A DNA stretch of 64,000 bases from JAJRTE01 sp964418585 (lineage in GTDB: Bacteria; Myxococcota_A; UBA796; JAJRTE01). Both the position numbers and the translations under genes were made by a program. Every line of letters begins with the position of its first letter. Position 1 is the first letter of the stretch. Below the pieces are notes generated by a model. It ran no database searches. It was not told the origin of the DNA and saw only the letters and a list, made by a program, of their open reading frames with translations. The stretch is taken from assembly GCA_964418585.1 (NCBI GenBank), contig CAYQMG010000017.1, positions 22,537 to 86,536 of the forward strand. Direction: 5' to 3'. Of this stretch, positions 8,202 through 16,688 are shown one piece after another.

Positions 8202-8648
8202 TCAGTCTTTCTTGACCACAAAGACCTTAAGCTTGGCAACGACCTCGGGATGCACCTTCACGTCCACCGTGAACACACCGATGTTCTTGATGGGCTCGTC
8301 CAGCTTGATCGTCCGGCGATCGATCTCGATCCCCTCGGCACGCAGCGCTTCCTCGATGTCCATGGTGGTCACAGAACCGTAGAGCTTGTCATTCTCCCCG
8401 GCCTGCTTGGCGATGGTGCAGGTGCAGGCCTCGATCCGCTCGGCCAACGACCGCCCTTCCTTGATGGACTTGGCACGCTTGTGCTCGGCCAACAGCTTCT
8501 GATGACTGAGCATCTTCACGTTGCGCGCGTCAGCCACGATGGCCTTCCCCCGCGGCAACAGGTAGTTCCTCGCATATCCGTCAGCCACCTTCACGATGTC
8601 GCCTGTCTGGCCAAGCGCCTCGACATTCTCCTGAAGAATCACTTTCAC
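8202..8648 (-). CDS. rplI: 50S ribosomal protein L9
   Basis: bL9, 148 residues, exactly the family length. The N-terminal rRNA-binding domain reads VKVILQENVEALGQTGDIVKVADGY and continues with RNYLLPRGKA, then the long linker helix and the C-terminal domain ending VFVVKKD. The open frame continues far upstream, but the GTG at 8648, preceded by GGGAGG at 8 nt, matches the conserved first residues. It sits between DUF2232 and dnaB, the order seen in deltaproteobacteria and Firmicutes. Confidence 0.97.
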   Translation of the reverse strand: MKVILQENVEALGQTGDIVKVADGYARNYLLPRGKAIVADARNVKMLSHQKLLAEHKRAKSIKEGRSLAERIEACTCTIAKQAGENDKLYGSVTTMDIEEALRAEGIEIDRRTIKLDEPIKNIGVFTVDVKVHPEVVAKLKVFVVKKD

Positions 8649-8710
8649 TGGAATCCTCCCGCACCCGCCACGGTGCAATTCGCCATGACCCAGGGCCATG
8701 AAGGTTGTGC

Positions 8711-9670
8711 CTACTCGGCCGCTCGCCACCGACTCCGGAAGTCCAGCCAGAAGTCGAGAAGTCCGACGAGCGCCAGGTAGGGCAATCCGCCGGTGACCGC
8801 GAGCAGACCAAGCCCCCCGGCATACATCCATCCCGGGATTCCCCACCGGCGTGTGGCGCAGAAGCCGACCGCCACGCCAGAGAGAAAGTAGACTCCAGCC
8901 CCCACGACCAGCAAGTTCAGCCCGACCACGGCCAGCGGTGTCACCCGGGTCAGGGTCAACACGGCGCCGACGATCAAGCCCCAAATCCATTCCTCGGGCG
9001 GCCGCCACGTGCTCAACGGAGCCAGCCCGGCGAACCCGGGAGCCAGCCGGGTCACCACCAGCAGGTTCACCCACAGACTGAGCAGAAGCCCCACCCCGCT
9101 CACCGCCGGTGCCAGATACACCAGCCAGAGGTAGTGCTCCTTCACGAATTCGATCGTGGCAACCAGGGCCTCCTGGTCCCCGCCGTCACCGCCCAACGCT
9201 TCCATTTGCTGAAGCGTACCATCCAGCGACGCCCCCACCGCTTCCTTCAACGAGGCCTCGAACGACGGGCCGTGGGCCAACGCCACGGCAGCGACCGAGC
9301 ATGCGACCAACCCCACTCCGACGCCCACGGCGGCCATTCCTGCGACTGACAGGGTTCGGCCTCGAAGGAGCAGCGTACCAAACACGACGCCCACCGCGGT
9401 CATCACCGCAGGTTGACCCAGGCCGAGCAGCCAGGGGGTCTGGCCCTCCGCACCAGCGCCGACCACGGTCATGACCACGATGAAACTCCAGGCGAGTGCC
9501 ACCGCAACCCAGACATGCCGGGATCGACCCCACCAGGCGAGCAACAGCAGAGGACTCAGCCACAGCATGCCCGACGGCAACGAAGCGGACACGGCAGCCA
9601 CAAGGGCGGCGGCCACCACATGCGTCCACCGAACCCGACCCGGAGACATGCCCTGCGGGTGGTCCACCAT
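8711..9670 (-). CDS. DUF2232-type polytopic membrane protein
   Basis: A 319-residue protein with roughly eight to nine hydrophobic segments, for example VVAAALVAAVSASL, WLSPLLLLAWW, VAVALAWSFIVVMTVVG, VYLAPAVSGVGLLLSLWVNLLVV and LGLLAVTGGLPYLALVGLLDFWLDFR. Sequence is weakly conserved, but position between rpsR and rplI plus the topology match the YybS/DUF2232 family, which is regularly found in this slot. The ATG at 9670 lies 14 nt after rpsR; the ATG at 9649 is an alternative. The biochemical function of the family is not established as far as I know. Confidence 0.75.
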   Translation of the reverse strand: MVDHPQGMSPGRVRWTHVVAAALVAAVSASLPSGMLWLSPLLLLAWWGRSRHVWVAVALAWSFIVVMTVVGAGAEGQTPWLLGLGQPAVMTAVGVVFGTLLLRGRTLSVAGMAAVGVGVGLVACSVAAVALAHGPSFEASLKEAVGASLDGTLQQMEALGGDGGDQEALVATIEFVKEHYLWLVYLAPAVSGVGLLLSLWVNLLVVTRLAPGFAGLAPLSTWRPPEEWIWGLIVGAVLTLTRVTPLAVVGLNLLVVGAGVYFLSGVAVGFCATRRWGIPGWMYAGGLGLLAVTGGLPYLALVGLLDFWLDFRSRWRAAE

Positions 9671-9684
9671 CCGCCCAGACCGAT

Positions 9685-9936
9685 TCAGTTCGACTGTGCC
9701 ACGTAAGGCAGAAGGGCGATGTTCCGCGCCCGCTTGATGGCCGCGGCGACCTTCCGTTGATGCCGAGCACAGTTGCCCGAAATCCGACGCGGGATGATCT
9801 TCCCACGCTCGGTGATGAAGTACTTGAGCGTCTTCGGCTCCTTGTAGTCTATCCGCAAATTCTTGTCCGCACAGAAGCGGCACACCTTCCTGCGACCAAA
9901 CGGCCTACGACTCTTCGACTGCCCTGCTCTTTTCAT
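9685..9936 (-). CDS. rpsR: 30S ribosomal protein S18
   Basis: bS18, 83 residues. The core KVCRFCADKNLRIDYKEP, YFITERGKIIPRRISG, NCARHQR and IKRARNIALLPY are diagnostic. The CxxC plus later Cys/His suggest the zinc-binding form. It partners with S6 on the platform of the 30S subunit. It lies downstream of rpsF with an 85-nt gap; no ssb gene is inserted, as is usual in deltaproteobacteria. Confidence 0.98.
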   Translation of the reverse strand: MKRAGQSKSRRPFGRRKVCRFCADKNLRIDYKEPKTLKYFITERGKIIPRRISGNCARHQRKVAAAIKRARNIALLPYVAQSN

Positions 9937-10021
9937 CTGACCACGCTCCCTGAAGGCTCGTCATCCCCGTCCCGCCCCGGACGATCTGTGGTGGATCCGT
10001 CCAAACGGGACCCGGGACGGA

Positions 10022-10417
10022 TCAATTCCTGGCGACCTGTTCCTTTCCTTCCCCGCTCGAGGACGCACCATCCTGCCCGGCGCCCGGAACGTCATCCTGG
10101 AACGCCTTGAGGCGCGCTTCCGGATCCACATCGTCTGCGACCTTCACGGTCATGTGCCGCAGCGTCCCCTCGTCCAGCTTCAGTCGCCGCTCGAGTTCCT
10201 TCACCAAGTCGCCGTCGCCCAGGAACCGGTAGAAAAAGTAGATCCCCTTCGAGTGCTTCTGGATGTCGTAGGCAAGGTTCTTCCTGCCCCAGGATTCCCT
10301 CAGCAGTCGAACGCCGTTGTACTCCTCAATACAGCGGTCGACCTTTTCCGTGATCGCGGTGATGGCCTCATCGCTCAGGTCCGTCCGCACGATGAACACC
10401 AGTTCATACTCTCTCAT
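10022..10417 (-). CDS. rpsF: 30S ribosomal protein S6
   Basis: bS6, 131 residues starting MREYELVFIVRTDLSDE. The ferredoxin-like fold segments WGRKNLAYDIQKHSKGIYFFYRF and LKLDEGTLRHMTVKV are typical. A 30-residue acidic, Ser/Gly-rich tail extends past the core, as in several lineages. The start at 10417 is set by the conserved N-terminus; an upstream in-frame extension is not conserved. First of the rpsF-rpsR-DUF2232-rplI-dnaB run. Confidence 0.97.
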   Translation of the reverse strand: MREYELVFIVRTDLSDEAITAITEKVDRCIEEYNGVRLLRESWGRKNLAYDIQKHSKGIYFFYRFLGDGDLVKELERRLKLDEGTLRHMTVKVADDVDPEARLKAFQDDVPGAGQDGASSSGEGKEQVARN

Positions 10418-10542
10418 GCTCGACTCTCGCCTCCGTCTGCTCACTGGAGGAGACACGCACACCGGCGTGCCCACCCTCGGGATTGCCAGCCAGGACCATG
10501 CCCCTCGCTGGCGGGTTCAACCTGTCTGCCGGGCTGCCGGGA

Positions 10543-11121
10543 TCATCCTTCCCCCAAAAACAGCCCGTTGTATCGATTCATCGCCGCGGATACACCCTCC
10601 TCGACCACCATCATCACCGCGTCCGCGGCATGCGCCAGCACCTCCTCGAGCGTCGCACGTTCCGACACTTCAAACGGGGACAACACGTGATCCGCAGTGT
10701 CCACGCCCTCCGGAGGACGCCCCACCCCAACCCGGACCCGAATGAAATCCCGACTCCCCAGGTGCTCGACTATGCTTCGAAGCCCCTTGTGGCCCCCATG
10801 CCCCCCGCCGTTCTTGACCCGAATCCGACCCAACGCCAGATCCACGTCGTCATGTACCACCACAATCCGCTCCGGCACCTCCCGGTAATATCGAGCAGCC
10901 AACGACACGCTCCGGCCACTCAGATTCATGTAGGTCTGAGGCGCCAACAACAGCACCTTGTCCCCGCCGATCCGCCCCTCCCCCATCAGGGCATCAAACC
11001 GCCTGGAACGCAACGCTGCGCCAATTCGGCCCGCCAGCACTTCCAGTACACGCACGCCCACATTGTGGCGAGTGGATGCATACCGCGCGCCGGGATTCCC
11101 AAGCCCGAAAATCAGCCACAC
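10543..11121 (-). CDS. pth: peptidyl-tRNA hydrolase
   Basis: A 192-residue Pth with the catalytic histidine in STRHNVG, the opening LIFGLGNPGARY, and motifs LLAPQTYMNLSG, VVHDDVDLALGRIRVKNGGGHGGHKGLRSI and FIRVRVGVGRP. It releases tRNA from prematurely terminated peptidyl-tRNA. The first codon is GTG at 11121, preceded by GGAGACGGGGGC. It follows rplY by only 15 nt, the classical ctc-pth pair, so the two are almost certainly cotranscribed. Confidence 0.97.
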   Translation of the reverse strand: MWLIFGLGNPGARYASTRHNVGVRVLEVLAGRIGAALRSRRFDALMGEGRIGGDKVLLLAPQTYMNLSGRSVSLAARYYREVPERIVVVHDDVDLALGRIRVKNGGGHGGHKGLRSIVEHLGSRDFIRVRVGVGRPPEGVDTADHVLSPFEVSERATLEEVLAHAADAVMMVVEEGVSAAMNRYNGLFLGEG

Positions 11122-11136
11122 GCCCCCGTCTCCAGG

Positions 11137-11688
11137 CTACTTCAGCACGGTCACGACAGGGAAGTTCGACTTGTAGACCAGCTCGATTCCCTCCGGCACC
11201 TCCAGATCCTTCACCGAAATGGACGCACCGAGTTCCAGGTTGGTCACATCAATCGTCAGGGCCGTCGGAATCCGATCAGGGAGACACCGAACCTGCACTT
11301 TCCGTCGCAACGGCTGCAGAATCCCTCCGGCAGTCACCCCGGCGGCCTTCCCGGTGAAGCGCAGAGGCACGTAGACGGTCACCGGAACCGAGTCGCTGAT
11401 CCGGATGAAGTCGCAGTGGATGATCTGCTGACTCAAAGGATGAATCTGCAACTCCTTGATCATCGCCAGCGCCGCCTCGCCCTCGCCCCAGCGGAGAGAA
11501 AGGATGGTGTTGCGCCCCCGCTCCGAACGCACGATCCCACGCACTTCGCTGGGATCACAGACGATGTTCAACGGGTCGTGGCCCCTGCCGTAGAGCACCG
11601 CCGGGATCCGCCCTGTGGCCCGAATCTTGTGCGCGGCCCCCTTTCCGGTCGCCGAGCGCCTTTCCACCGTTATCTCGCGTGCCTCCAT
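11137..11688 (-). CDS. rplY: 50S ribosomal protein L25/general stress protein Ctc
   Basis: A 183-residue two-domain L25 (TL5/Ctc form). The N-terminal 5S-rRNA-binding domain has ATGKGAAHKIRATGRIPAVLYG and HCDFIRI; the C-terminal beta domain covers the second half (VPLRFTGKAAGV, RCLPDRIPTALTIDV, LELGASISVKDL). The ATG at 11688 has GGAGG at 7 nt; an in-frame GTG at 11694 sits too close to it. Directly upstream of pth. Confidence 0.96.
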   Translation of the reverse strand: MEAREITVERRSATGKGAAHKIRATGRIPAVLYGRGHDPLNIVCDPSEVRGIVRSERGRNTILSLRWGEGEAALAMIKELQIHPLSQQIIHCDFIRISDSVPVTVYVPLRFTGKAAGVTAGGILQPLRRKVQVRCLPDRIPTALTIDVTNLELGASISVKDLEVPEGIELVYKSNFPVVTVLK

Positions 11689-12005
11689 GGACACTCCTCC
11701 TTGCTGAAAAGCTCTTGACCCCCGCCCAGGCCAGGGTCACCCGGGAGACGACCCAGGTGCGTCCGCAGTGGCGTGGGGGGCCACGAGGCTGTCTCGAGTG
11801 GCCCTGCCATGCGCCCCGTTGCCGCCCGGGACCTCGAGCCCAGATGGCAACGTGCCACCGCGCCCCTGTTCTACCGGATCGGGCAAGGCCCGCTGCGCCG
11901 TCCGGACTGATTCGAAGGGGGCTACACGTGACCACGCCTGCGGTGCGAGCACGCGCCCACGGCCGGGTTCCCCGGTACGTGCTCGATCGCCGGCCGAAAA
12001 AACTC
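11689..12005 (-). other. 317-nt region between tRNA-Gln and rplY, no gene seen
   Basis: On the minus strand the tRNA is followed by TTTTTT, then GC-rich sequence with several short inverted repeats, ending in the rplY ribosome-binding site. I find no conserved frame, no RNA family and no clear second promoter, so rplY may be transcribed from the tRNA-Gln promoter. Confidence 0.5.
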
Positions 12006-12080
12006 TGGCTGGGGCGGGAGGATTCGAACCTCCGATGCGGGAGTCAAAGTCCCGTGTCTTAACCACTTGACGACGCCCCA
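12006..12080 (-). tRNA. tRNA-Gln (TTG anticodon)
   Basis: Minus strand: acceptor TGGGGCG pairs with CGCCCCA, anticodon stem CGGGA/TCCCG with loop CTTTGAC (anticodon TTG, glutamine), T arm GAGG-TTCGAAT-CCTC, discriminator G and encoded CCA. The U1-A72 acceptor start is typical of tRNA-Gln. Confidence 0.96.
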
Positions 12081-12120
12081 TCTGCCTTTCTCGGCCCCGC
12101 CACAGGCCATGAAGCGCTAT

Positions 12121-12149
12121 ATGATAAATAGCGGGGTGCGGGCTGTCAA
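12121..12149 (-). promoter_or_regulatory. predicted sigma-70 promoter for tRNA-Gln
   Basis: Minus strand TTGACA, 17 bp, TATCAT, about 41 nt upstream of the tRNA. Possibly also the promoter of rplY-pth. Confidence 0.6.
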
Positions 12150-12243
12150 TCACTTTCTGCCGCGGTTCCCCGGCCCGTTCCTGTGGAACTCGAGCGCCCG
12201 GTACACCGGCAGAACCGGGTGGCGGCTCGATACGGATGCGGCT

Positions 12244-12993
12244 ATGATTCCCCTGTTGCTGGAGCTGCGTACGTGGGGCGTGCGAATCGCAGCGAGCCGC
12301 TGCGGTGGAGTGCTCCAGGAACAGGCAACCGGAACCATCGATGGGGGCGTTCTATTGGTCCGACCTGGTGACGACAACGGCGGAGTGGAAGGGGGGAAAG
12401 GCGCGCGTGAGGATGGCCTCGTCGAGGGCGGGACACTTCGTGAGACCTTGTTCTTGACCGAGTATGCCCCGACCACGCAACTCGAGGTCCTTCACACCCG
12501 GTGCGAGGACCTTTTGGATCCGGTGCTCGACCTCGGCTGTGGCCGGCGGGGCGGGCTGGTGCGATGGTTGCGGGCGCACGCGAGGCAGGTAGTGGGTCTG
12601 GATCGGGAGGCGGCCCGGCTGCCGGGGCTGGTGGCGGCGGACTGGTTCCTGGTGGACCTGGGCCGTGGCCAGTGGGGTTCCATCCTGTCTCACATGGCGT
12701 TTTCCAGCTACTTCATGCACGCCCACCTGAACGACCCCGAGGAAGCCCGACGTTGTGCTGCACGCTACATGGCCATACTGGAAGCGCTCAGACCTGGAGG
12801 GTCGTTCCTGTATGCCCCGGGTCTCCCGTTTCTGGAGACGCTCCTGCCATCCGACCGGTACGAGGTGGCCCGTTTTCGGGTCGAGGCGCCGTTCGGTCTC
12901 GAGGCGGAGCGGAAGCTGGAGCAAGCATTCGGAGGTCCTGTACTTTACGCGGTCAAGGTGACGCGGCGTGTAGGAACGGACTCGAGAGCGTGA
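12244..12993 (+). CDS. SAM-dependent methyltransferase-like protein
   Basis: A protein of about 249 residues. The centre has a class I methyltransferase glycine motif VLDLGCGRRGGLVRWL, followed by an acidic strand end VVGLDREAARLPG and the post-II region SILSHMAFSSYF, with ALRPGGSFLYAPGL as motif III. This matches the Rossmann methyltransferase layout, but the substrate is unclear. The first 90 residues are not recognised. The ATG at 12244 is a tentative start because no strong ribosome-binding site is seen; the frame is open from 12067, overlapping the tRNA. It stands upstream of a small lipoprotein gene. Confidence 0.6.
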   Translation: MIPLLLELRTWGVRIAASRCGGVLQEQATGTIDGGVLLVRPGDDNGGVEGGKGAREDGLVEGGTLRETLFLTEYAPTTQLEVLHTRCEDLLDPVLDLGCGRRGGLVRWLRAHARQVVGLDREAARLPGLVAADWFLVDLGRGQWGSILSHMAFSSYFMHAHLNDPEEARRCAARYMAILEALRPGGSFLYAPGLPFLETLLPSDRYEVARFRVEAPFGLEAERKLEQAFGGPVLYAVKVTRRVGTDSRA

Positions 12994-13074
12994 CAGGTGG
13001 GTGCGGCGAGGGTATCTTGAAGCGCGTCCGGAATCGGCTGACGTCGGGCGTGTGGGAAAAGAAAGGAGGACGGG

Positions 13075-13521
13075 ATGAACAGGGTTGTCTGGTCGGGACT
13101 CATGGTCGCCATCCTGTTCCTGGTCGGCTCCGGGGAGTGCCCATCCGGGGACTGTCCGCCAGAAGACGGATTGCTGAAAGCCGGTTCCTGGGGCGGGGAC
13201 CACTGGCGGTTCGAAGTGGGCTCCGACGGCACCGTGTTCGTGGAGACGGACTGCGCTCGCGGAACATCCACATCACCGGTGCATGTGACCGGCGGCTCGG
13301 TGGACTTCACCGCCGAAATGGTGCGGACCGACGAGGCCGTCCAGTATCCCGACAGCGATCCGGTCCAATTCGTCGCATCTTTTGAAGGAACGGTCTGCCA
13401 CGACACGCTCCACTTCACGGAAACTGTCGACGGTTCACTCGAGGATCCGGAAGCGCTGGTCACCACGGACGGGTTGGTTGTGTACGGAGAACCAGCCACC
13501 CTGTGGACCTGCGACCAGTAG
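13075..13521 (+). CDS. small hypothetical exported protein
   Basis: A 148-residue protein with signal segment VVWSGLMVAILFLVGSGEC, probably lipidated at Cys22, then CPSGDCPPEDG. The mature part has repeated beta-like stretches and several cysteines (TDCARG, TVCHDT, LWTCDQ). AAAGGAGG precedes the ATG at 13075. Similar short Cys-containing lipoproteins recur through this window, but I cannot name the family. Its end overlaps the open frame of the next gene but not its likely start. Confidence 0.7.
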   Translation: MNRVVWSGLMVAILFLVGSGECPSGDCPPEDGLLKAGSWGGDHWRFEVGSDGTVFVETDCARGTSTSPVHVTGGSVDFTAEMVRTDEAVQYPDSDPVQFVASFEGTVCHDTLHFTETVDGSLEDPEALVTTDGLVVYGEPATLWTCDQ

Positions 13522-13592
13522 TGCAGCGGGAGAAGCGGTGCCTGTATCCGCACGCCGATGCGGGTGGGAGAAGAGCTGGCAGGAGGAATCCG

Positions 13593-14468
13593 GTGGCGCT
13601 GCTGCCTTTCAAAACCACGGTCGTGATCCTGACGCGCAACGAGGGGCCGCGCCTGGCCCGTGCAGTCCGAGGCGTCCTCGCCCAGACGACAACCGACCCG
13701 TTCGAATTGCTGGTCGTGGACTCCTCTTCCACTGACGGATCGCTCACATGCCTGGAAGGCACACCGGCCCGGAAGCTCATCATACCCGCCGACTCTTTCA
13801 GCCACGGGACCACGCGCAACATCGCCGTCCAGGCGGCTCGAGGCGCCTATGTGGCGTTCATCGTCGCCGACGCGGCCCCGGTAGGACGCCACTGGCTCCA
13901 ACCCCTGGTGGATGCGCTGGACCAGTTCCCGGACGCCGCCGGCGCCTACGGCCGCCAACGGGCGTGGCCCAATGCGGACCCTGCGTTGCGACGCCGCACC
14001 GAGGCATGGACTCCCCCGGGACCCCGGCCGGTGGTCAAGCGCATGGACTCTCCAGACGCCTTCGAACGACTCCCCCCCCTGGAGCGTATCCGCCTCGCTG
14101 CATTCGACAACGTCAACAGCATCGTGCGACGCTCCGAGGTGCTCGAGCACCCGTTTCCAGCAGTGCCTTTCGGCGAGGACATCCTGTGGGGCCGCGACCG
14201 ACTCCGGGCCGGCCGGGCACTCGTCTACGTGCCGGCCGCGGAAGTCTGGCATTCCCATCGCCGCTCGCCTCGTGACCACCTCCTGCGCGCGCGCGTGGAA
14301 CATGCCCTGTTGGCGCGGGAATTCGGACTGTTGGCTGTGCCTTCCTTGACCCGGTTGGCGCTCCTGGCTGCAGGGGCCATCCGGTCCGCGCCTCGAGACG
14401 GCTGGACAGCAACCTCGAGGCAACTCGCGGAGCTGACGGGACAGTACCTGGCCGGTCGAACACGGTGA
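13593..14468 (+). CDS. family 2 glycosyltransferase
   Basis: A 291-residue GT-A enzyme. The N-terminus reads TTVVILTRNEGPRLARAVRG, then LLVVDSSSTDGSL, the nucleotide-binding region. GTTRNIAVQAARGAYVAFIVADAAP carries the position of the metal-binding DXD in altered form (VADA), and FGEDILWGRDRLRAG is the acceptor-side ED motif. Such proteins transfer sugars, often rhamnose, onto lipid-linked glycans at the membrane. The GTG at 13593 follows GGAGGAATCC; the frame is open further upstream but not conserved. First of three plus-strand glycan genes. Confidence 0.82.
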   Translation: MALLPFKTTVVILTRNEGPRLARAVRGVLAQTTTDPFELLVVDSSSTDGSLTCLEGTPARKLIIPADSFSHGTTRNIAVQAARGAYVAFIVADAAPVGRHWLQPLVDALDQFPDAAGAYGRQRAWPNADPALRRRTEAWTPPGPRPVVKRMDSPDAFERLPPLERIRLAAFDNVNSIVRRSEVLEHPFPAVPFGEDILWGRDRLRAGRALVYVPAAEVWHSHRRSPRDHLLRARVEHALLAREFGLLAVPSLTRLALLAAGAIRSAPRDGWTATSRQLAELTGQYLAGRTR

Positions 14469-14603
14469 AAGGCGCAGACGGGTTGCAAAGCCGGCCCCGG
14501 TCGCCTAGACTCGATCGGACCAGGACGCAAGCGCCGCTCCTGCTGACTGGAAAGGACGCTACCGACCCGGTGGGGTCGCGCGGGAGCCAAACGTGGAGCA
14601 GAC

Positions 14604-15632
14604 ATGCCCAGACGTTGCCTGTTGACCGGAATCGGTGGATTCATCGGCAGCCATTTTCTCGAGCACGTGCTGCTGAATACGGACTGGGAGGTCGTCGGAA
14701 TCGCCAGTTGGCGTCACCGGGGATTGCCGGAGCGTATCCTGGACAGCGAACACTACCAACGCCACCGGGACCGCGTCACCCTCTACACGCACGACCTGGC
14801 AACCCCGATCTCTCCCATCCTGGAGCGACGTATCGGCCGGCCGGACATCATCGTGAATTTTGCGTCGGAATCCCACGTGGACCGGTCCATAGAGGACCCG
14901 GTTCCGTTCGTTCAGAACAACGTGAACCTGGTGCTCTGGCTCCTCGAGTTCTCCCGGGCGGTCAAGCCTGATGTGTTTGTGCAGGTGGGGACCGATGAGT
15001 CGTACGGGCCGGCAGAACCGGGGAAAGATCACAAGGAATGGGACACGGTTCTGCCCTCCAACCCCTATTCGGCGTCCAAGGCGGCGCAAGAGGCCATCGC
15101 CATCTCTTACTGGCGCACCTACGGGGTGCCGGTCCTGCTGACCAACACGATGAACAACATCGGAGAACGCCAGGACCCGGAAAAATTCCTGCCCAAGGTG
15201 ATCAAACACGTGCTGGACGGCCGGGTGATGCCGATTCATGCCATTGGTGACCGTATCGGTTCCCGTTACTACCTCCACGCACGCAATCACGCGGATGGAC
15301 TGCTGTTCATCCTGGACCGCGTTCGCCCGGTCCTGTTTCCCGATGCCACCCGTCCGGCACGATTCAACATTGTGGGGGAACGCGAGGTGGACAACCTGGA
15401 GATGGCTCGACTGATTGCGCGCTGCGTGGGCAAGCCGCTGAGATACGAACTGGTGAACCCCTACGCCGAGCGGCCGGGGCATGACCTTCGATACGGCCTG
15501 GACGGGAGCAAGCTGGCGGGGCTGGGGTGGCGACCTCCCATAGCGCTGGAGGCGTCCCTGGAGAAGACCGTCCAGTGGTATCTCCGGCACCCGGAATGGC
15601 TCGAGTTTTCGTATCACCGGAGGTGCTCATGA
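14604..15632 (+). CDS. NAD-dependent sugar-nucleotide epimerase/4,6-dehydratase
   Basis: A 342-residue extended SDR. The NAD-binding motif is TGIGGFIGSHF near residue 8; FASESHVDRSIEDP, VGTDESYG and PYSASKAAQEAI carry the family active-site residues, with the TDE triad typical of dTDP-glucose 4,6-dehydratase (RmlB-like) and YxxxK as YSASK. NNIGERQDPEKFLPKVI also matches RmlB. It probably makes a 4-keto-6-deoxy or related NDP-sugar for the flanking glycosyltransferases. The exact nucleotide sugar is not determinable. Its stop overlaps the next gene by 4 nt (ATGA), indicating coupling. Confidence 0.87.
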   Translation: MPRRCLLTGIGGFIGSHFLEHVLLNTDWEVVGIASWRHRGLPERILDSEHYQRHRDRVTLYTHDLATPISPILERRIGRPDIIVNFASESHVDRSIEDPVPFVQNNVNLVLWLLEFSRAVKPDVFVQVGTDESYGPAEPGKDHKEWDTVLPSNPYSASKAAQEAIAISYWRTYGVPVLLTNTMNNIGERQDPEKFLPKVIKHVLDGRVMPIHAIGDRIGSRYYLHARNHADGLLFILDRVRPVLFPDATRPARFNIVGEREVDNLEMARLIARCVGKPLRYELVNPYAERPGHDLRYGLDGSKLAGLGWRPPIALEASLEKTVQWYLRHPEWLEFSYHRRCS

Positions 15633-16411
15633 ACGGGGTCTGGATCGTGATGCCCGCGCTGAACTCCGCCGCAACCCTGGCGGCCACGGTGGCCGACATT
15701 CCGGCCCGGTTCCGGCACCAGGTGCTGCTGGTCGACGACGGGTCTCGAGACCGCACCGTGGCGGAGGCCCGGACACTGGGCCTGGAGGTGGTGTCCCATC
15801 CACGCAATCGGGGGTACGGAGCGGCCCAGAAGACCGGATTTCAAGAAGTCCTGGCTCGAGGCGCTGACCTGGTCGTCCTCTTGCACTCCGACTTCCAGTA
15901 TGACGCAGCCGCCCTCCCCGCCCTGGTGGCCCCCATTCTCGAAGGCCGGGCCGACGCAGTCCTGGGCTCGAGACTTCTGGCCGGCGACCCACGCGCCCAC
16001 GGCATGCCCTGGTGGCGGTATCGCGGCAATCGCCTGCTCACCGGTTGCGAAAACCGCACCCTGGGTCTCAACCTTTCCGACTACCATACGGGGTTACGCG
16101 CCTACGCACGGAACTACCTCACCACCATCCGGTTCCTCAGAAATTCCGACGGGTTCCTCTTCGACCAGCAAATCCTCGTCCAGGGTGCTTCCGCCGGAAT
16201 GCGAATCCTCGAGGTGCCGGCTCGATGCCGGTACACCCATGTCACCTCATCCATCTCCTTCCCCGGCGCAGTCCGCTACGGACTTGGAACGCTCGGCCTC
16301 CTGGCCGAATACCGACGCTTCATCCGCCAGGGGCGGCCTCCCCACGCACGCCTGGCCCCCACTCACGAGCGACAGAGGCCGGACGAATCCACCCGGGCCG
16401 GAACGGCCTGA
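15629..16411 (+). CDS. family 2 glycosyltransferase, polyprenol-phosphate type
   Basis: A 260-residue GT2. VWIVMPALNSAATL, VLLVDDGSRDRTV, NRGYGAAQKTGFQ and VVLLHSDFQYD give the full donor-binding set, with HSD as the DXD equivalent. DYHTGLRAYAR and FLFDQQILVQ follow as in dolichol-phosphate mannose-synthase-like enzymes. No C-terminal membrane anchor is clear. The ATG at 15629 follows CGGAGGTGC and overlaps the upstream stop. With the dehydratase and the first GT2 it forms a three-gene envelope glycan locus. Confidence 0.87.
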   Translation: MNGVWIVMPALNSAATLAATVADIPARFRHQVLLVDDGSRDRTVAEARTLGLEVVSHPRNRGYGAAQKTGFQEVLARGADLVVLLHSDFQYDAAALPALVAPILEGRADAVLGSRLLAGDPRAHGMPWWRYRGNRLLTGCENRTLGLNLSDYHTGLRAYARNYLTTIRFLRNSDGFLFDQQILVQGASAGMRILEVPARCRYTHVTSSISFPGAVRYGLGTLGLLAEYRRFIRQGRPPHARLAPTHERQRPDESTRAGTA

Positions 16412-16688
16412 CCGGTTCCTTCACCGAAAAACAATACTCAATACTCAATTGCGAAAGCCATTGGACCGAAAAGTATGGGTGCGAGTCGTGGTGCCACACC
16501 GCGCCGCATACCCCCGGAGCAGGCCGAACCGTGATTTTGGTCGGGTCAAGGCCGGGCGACTTGGCTACCGGGGGGGGAGCAAGGGGTCTGTCGTCTTCCC
16601 GGCCCACGGTCCCGACAGTGCCAGAGCTCGAGACTTCGGGGCAAGGAATGGAAGGAAACTGCCAACTTGAACAGTGGGAGGTCTCGTG

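Noticed and set aside
6783..8780. A 665-codon open frame on the plus strand opposite dnaB and rplI
   Set aside because: It covers well-identified genes on the other strand, has no recognisable domain and reflects the scarcity of stop codons in high-GC antisense frames.
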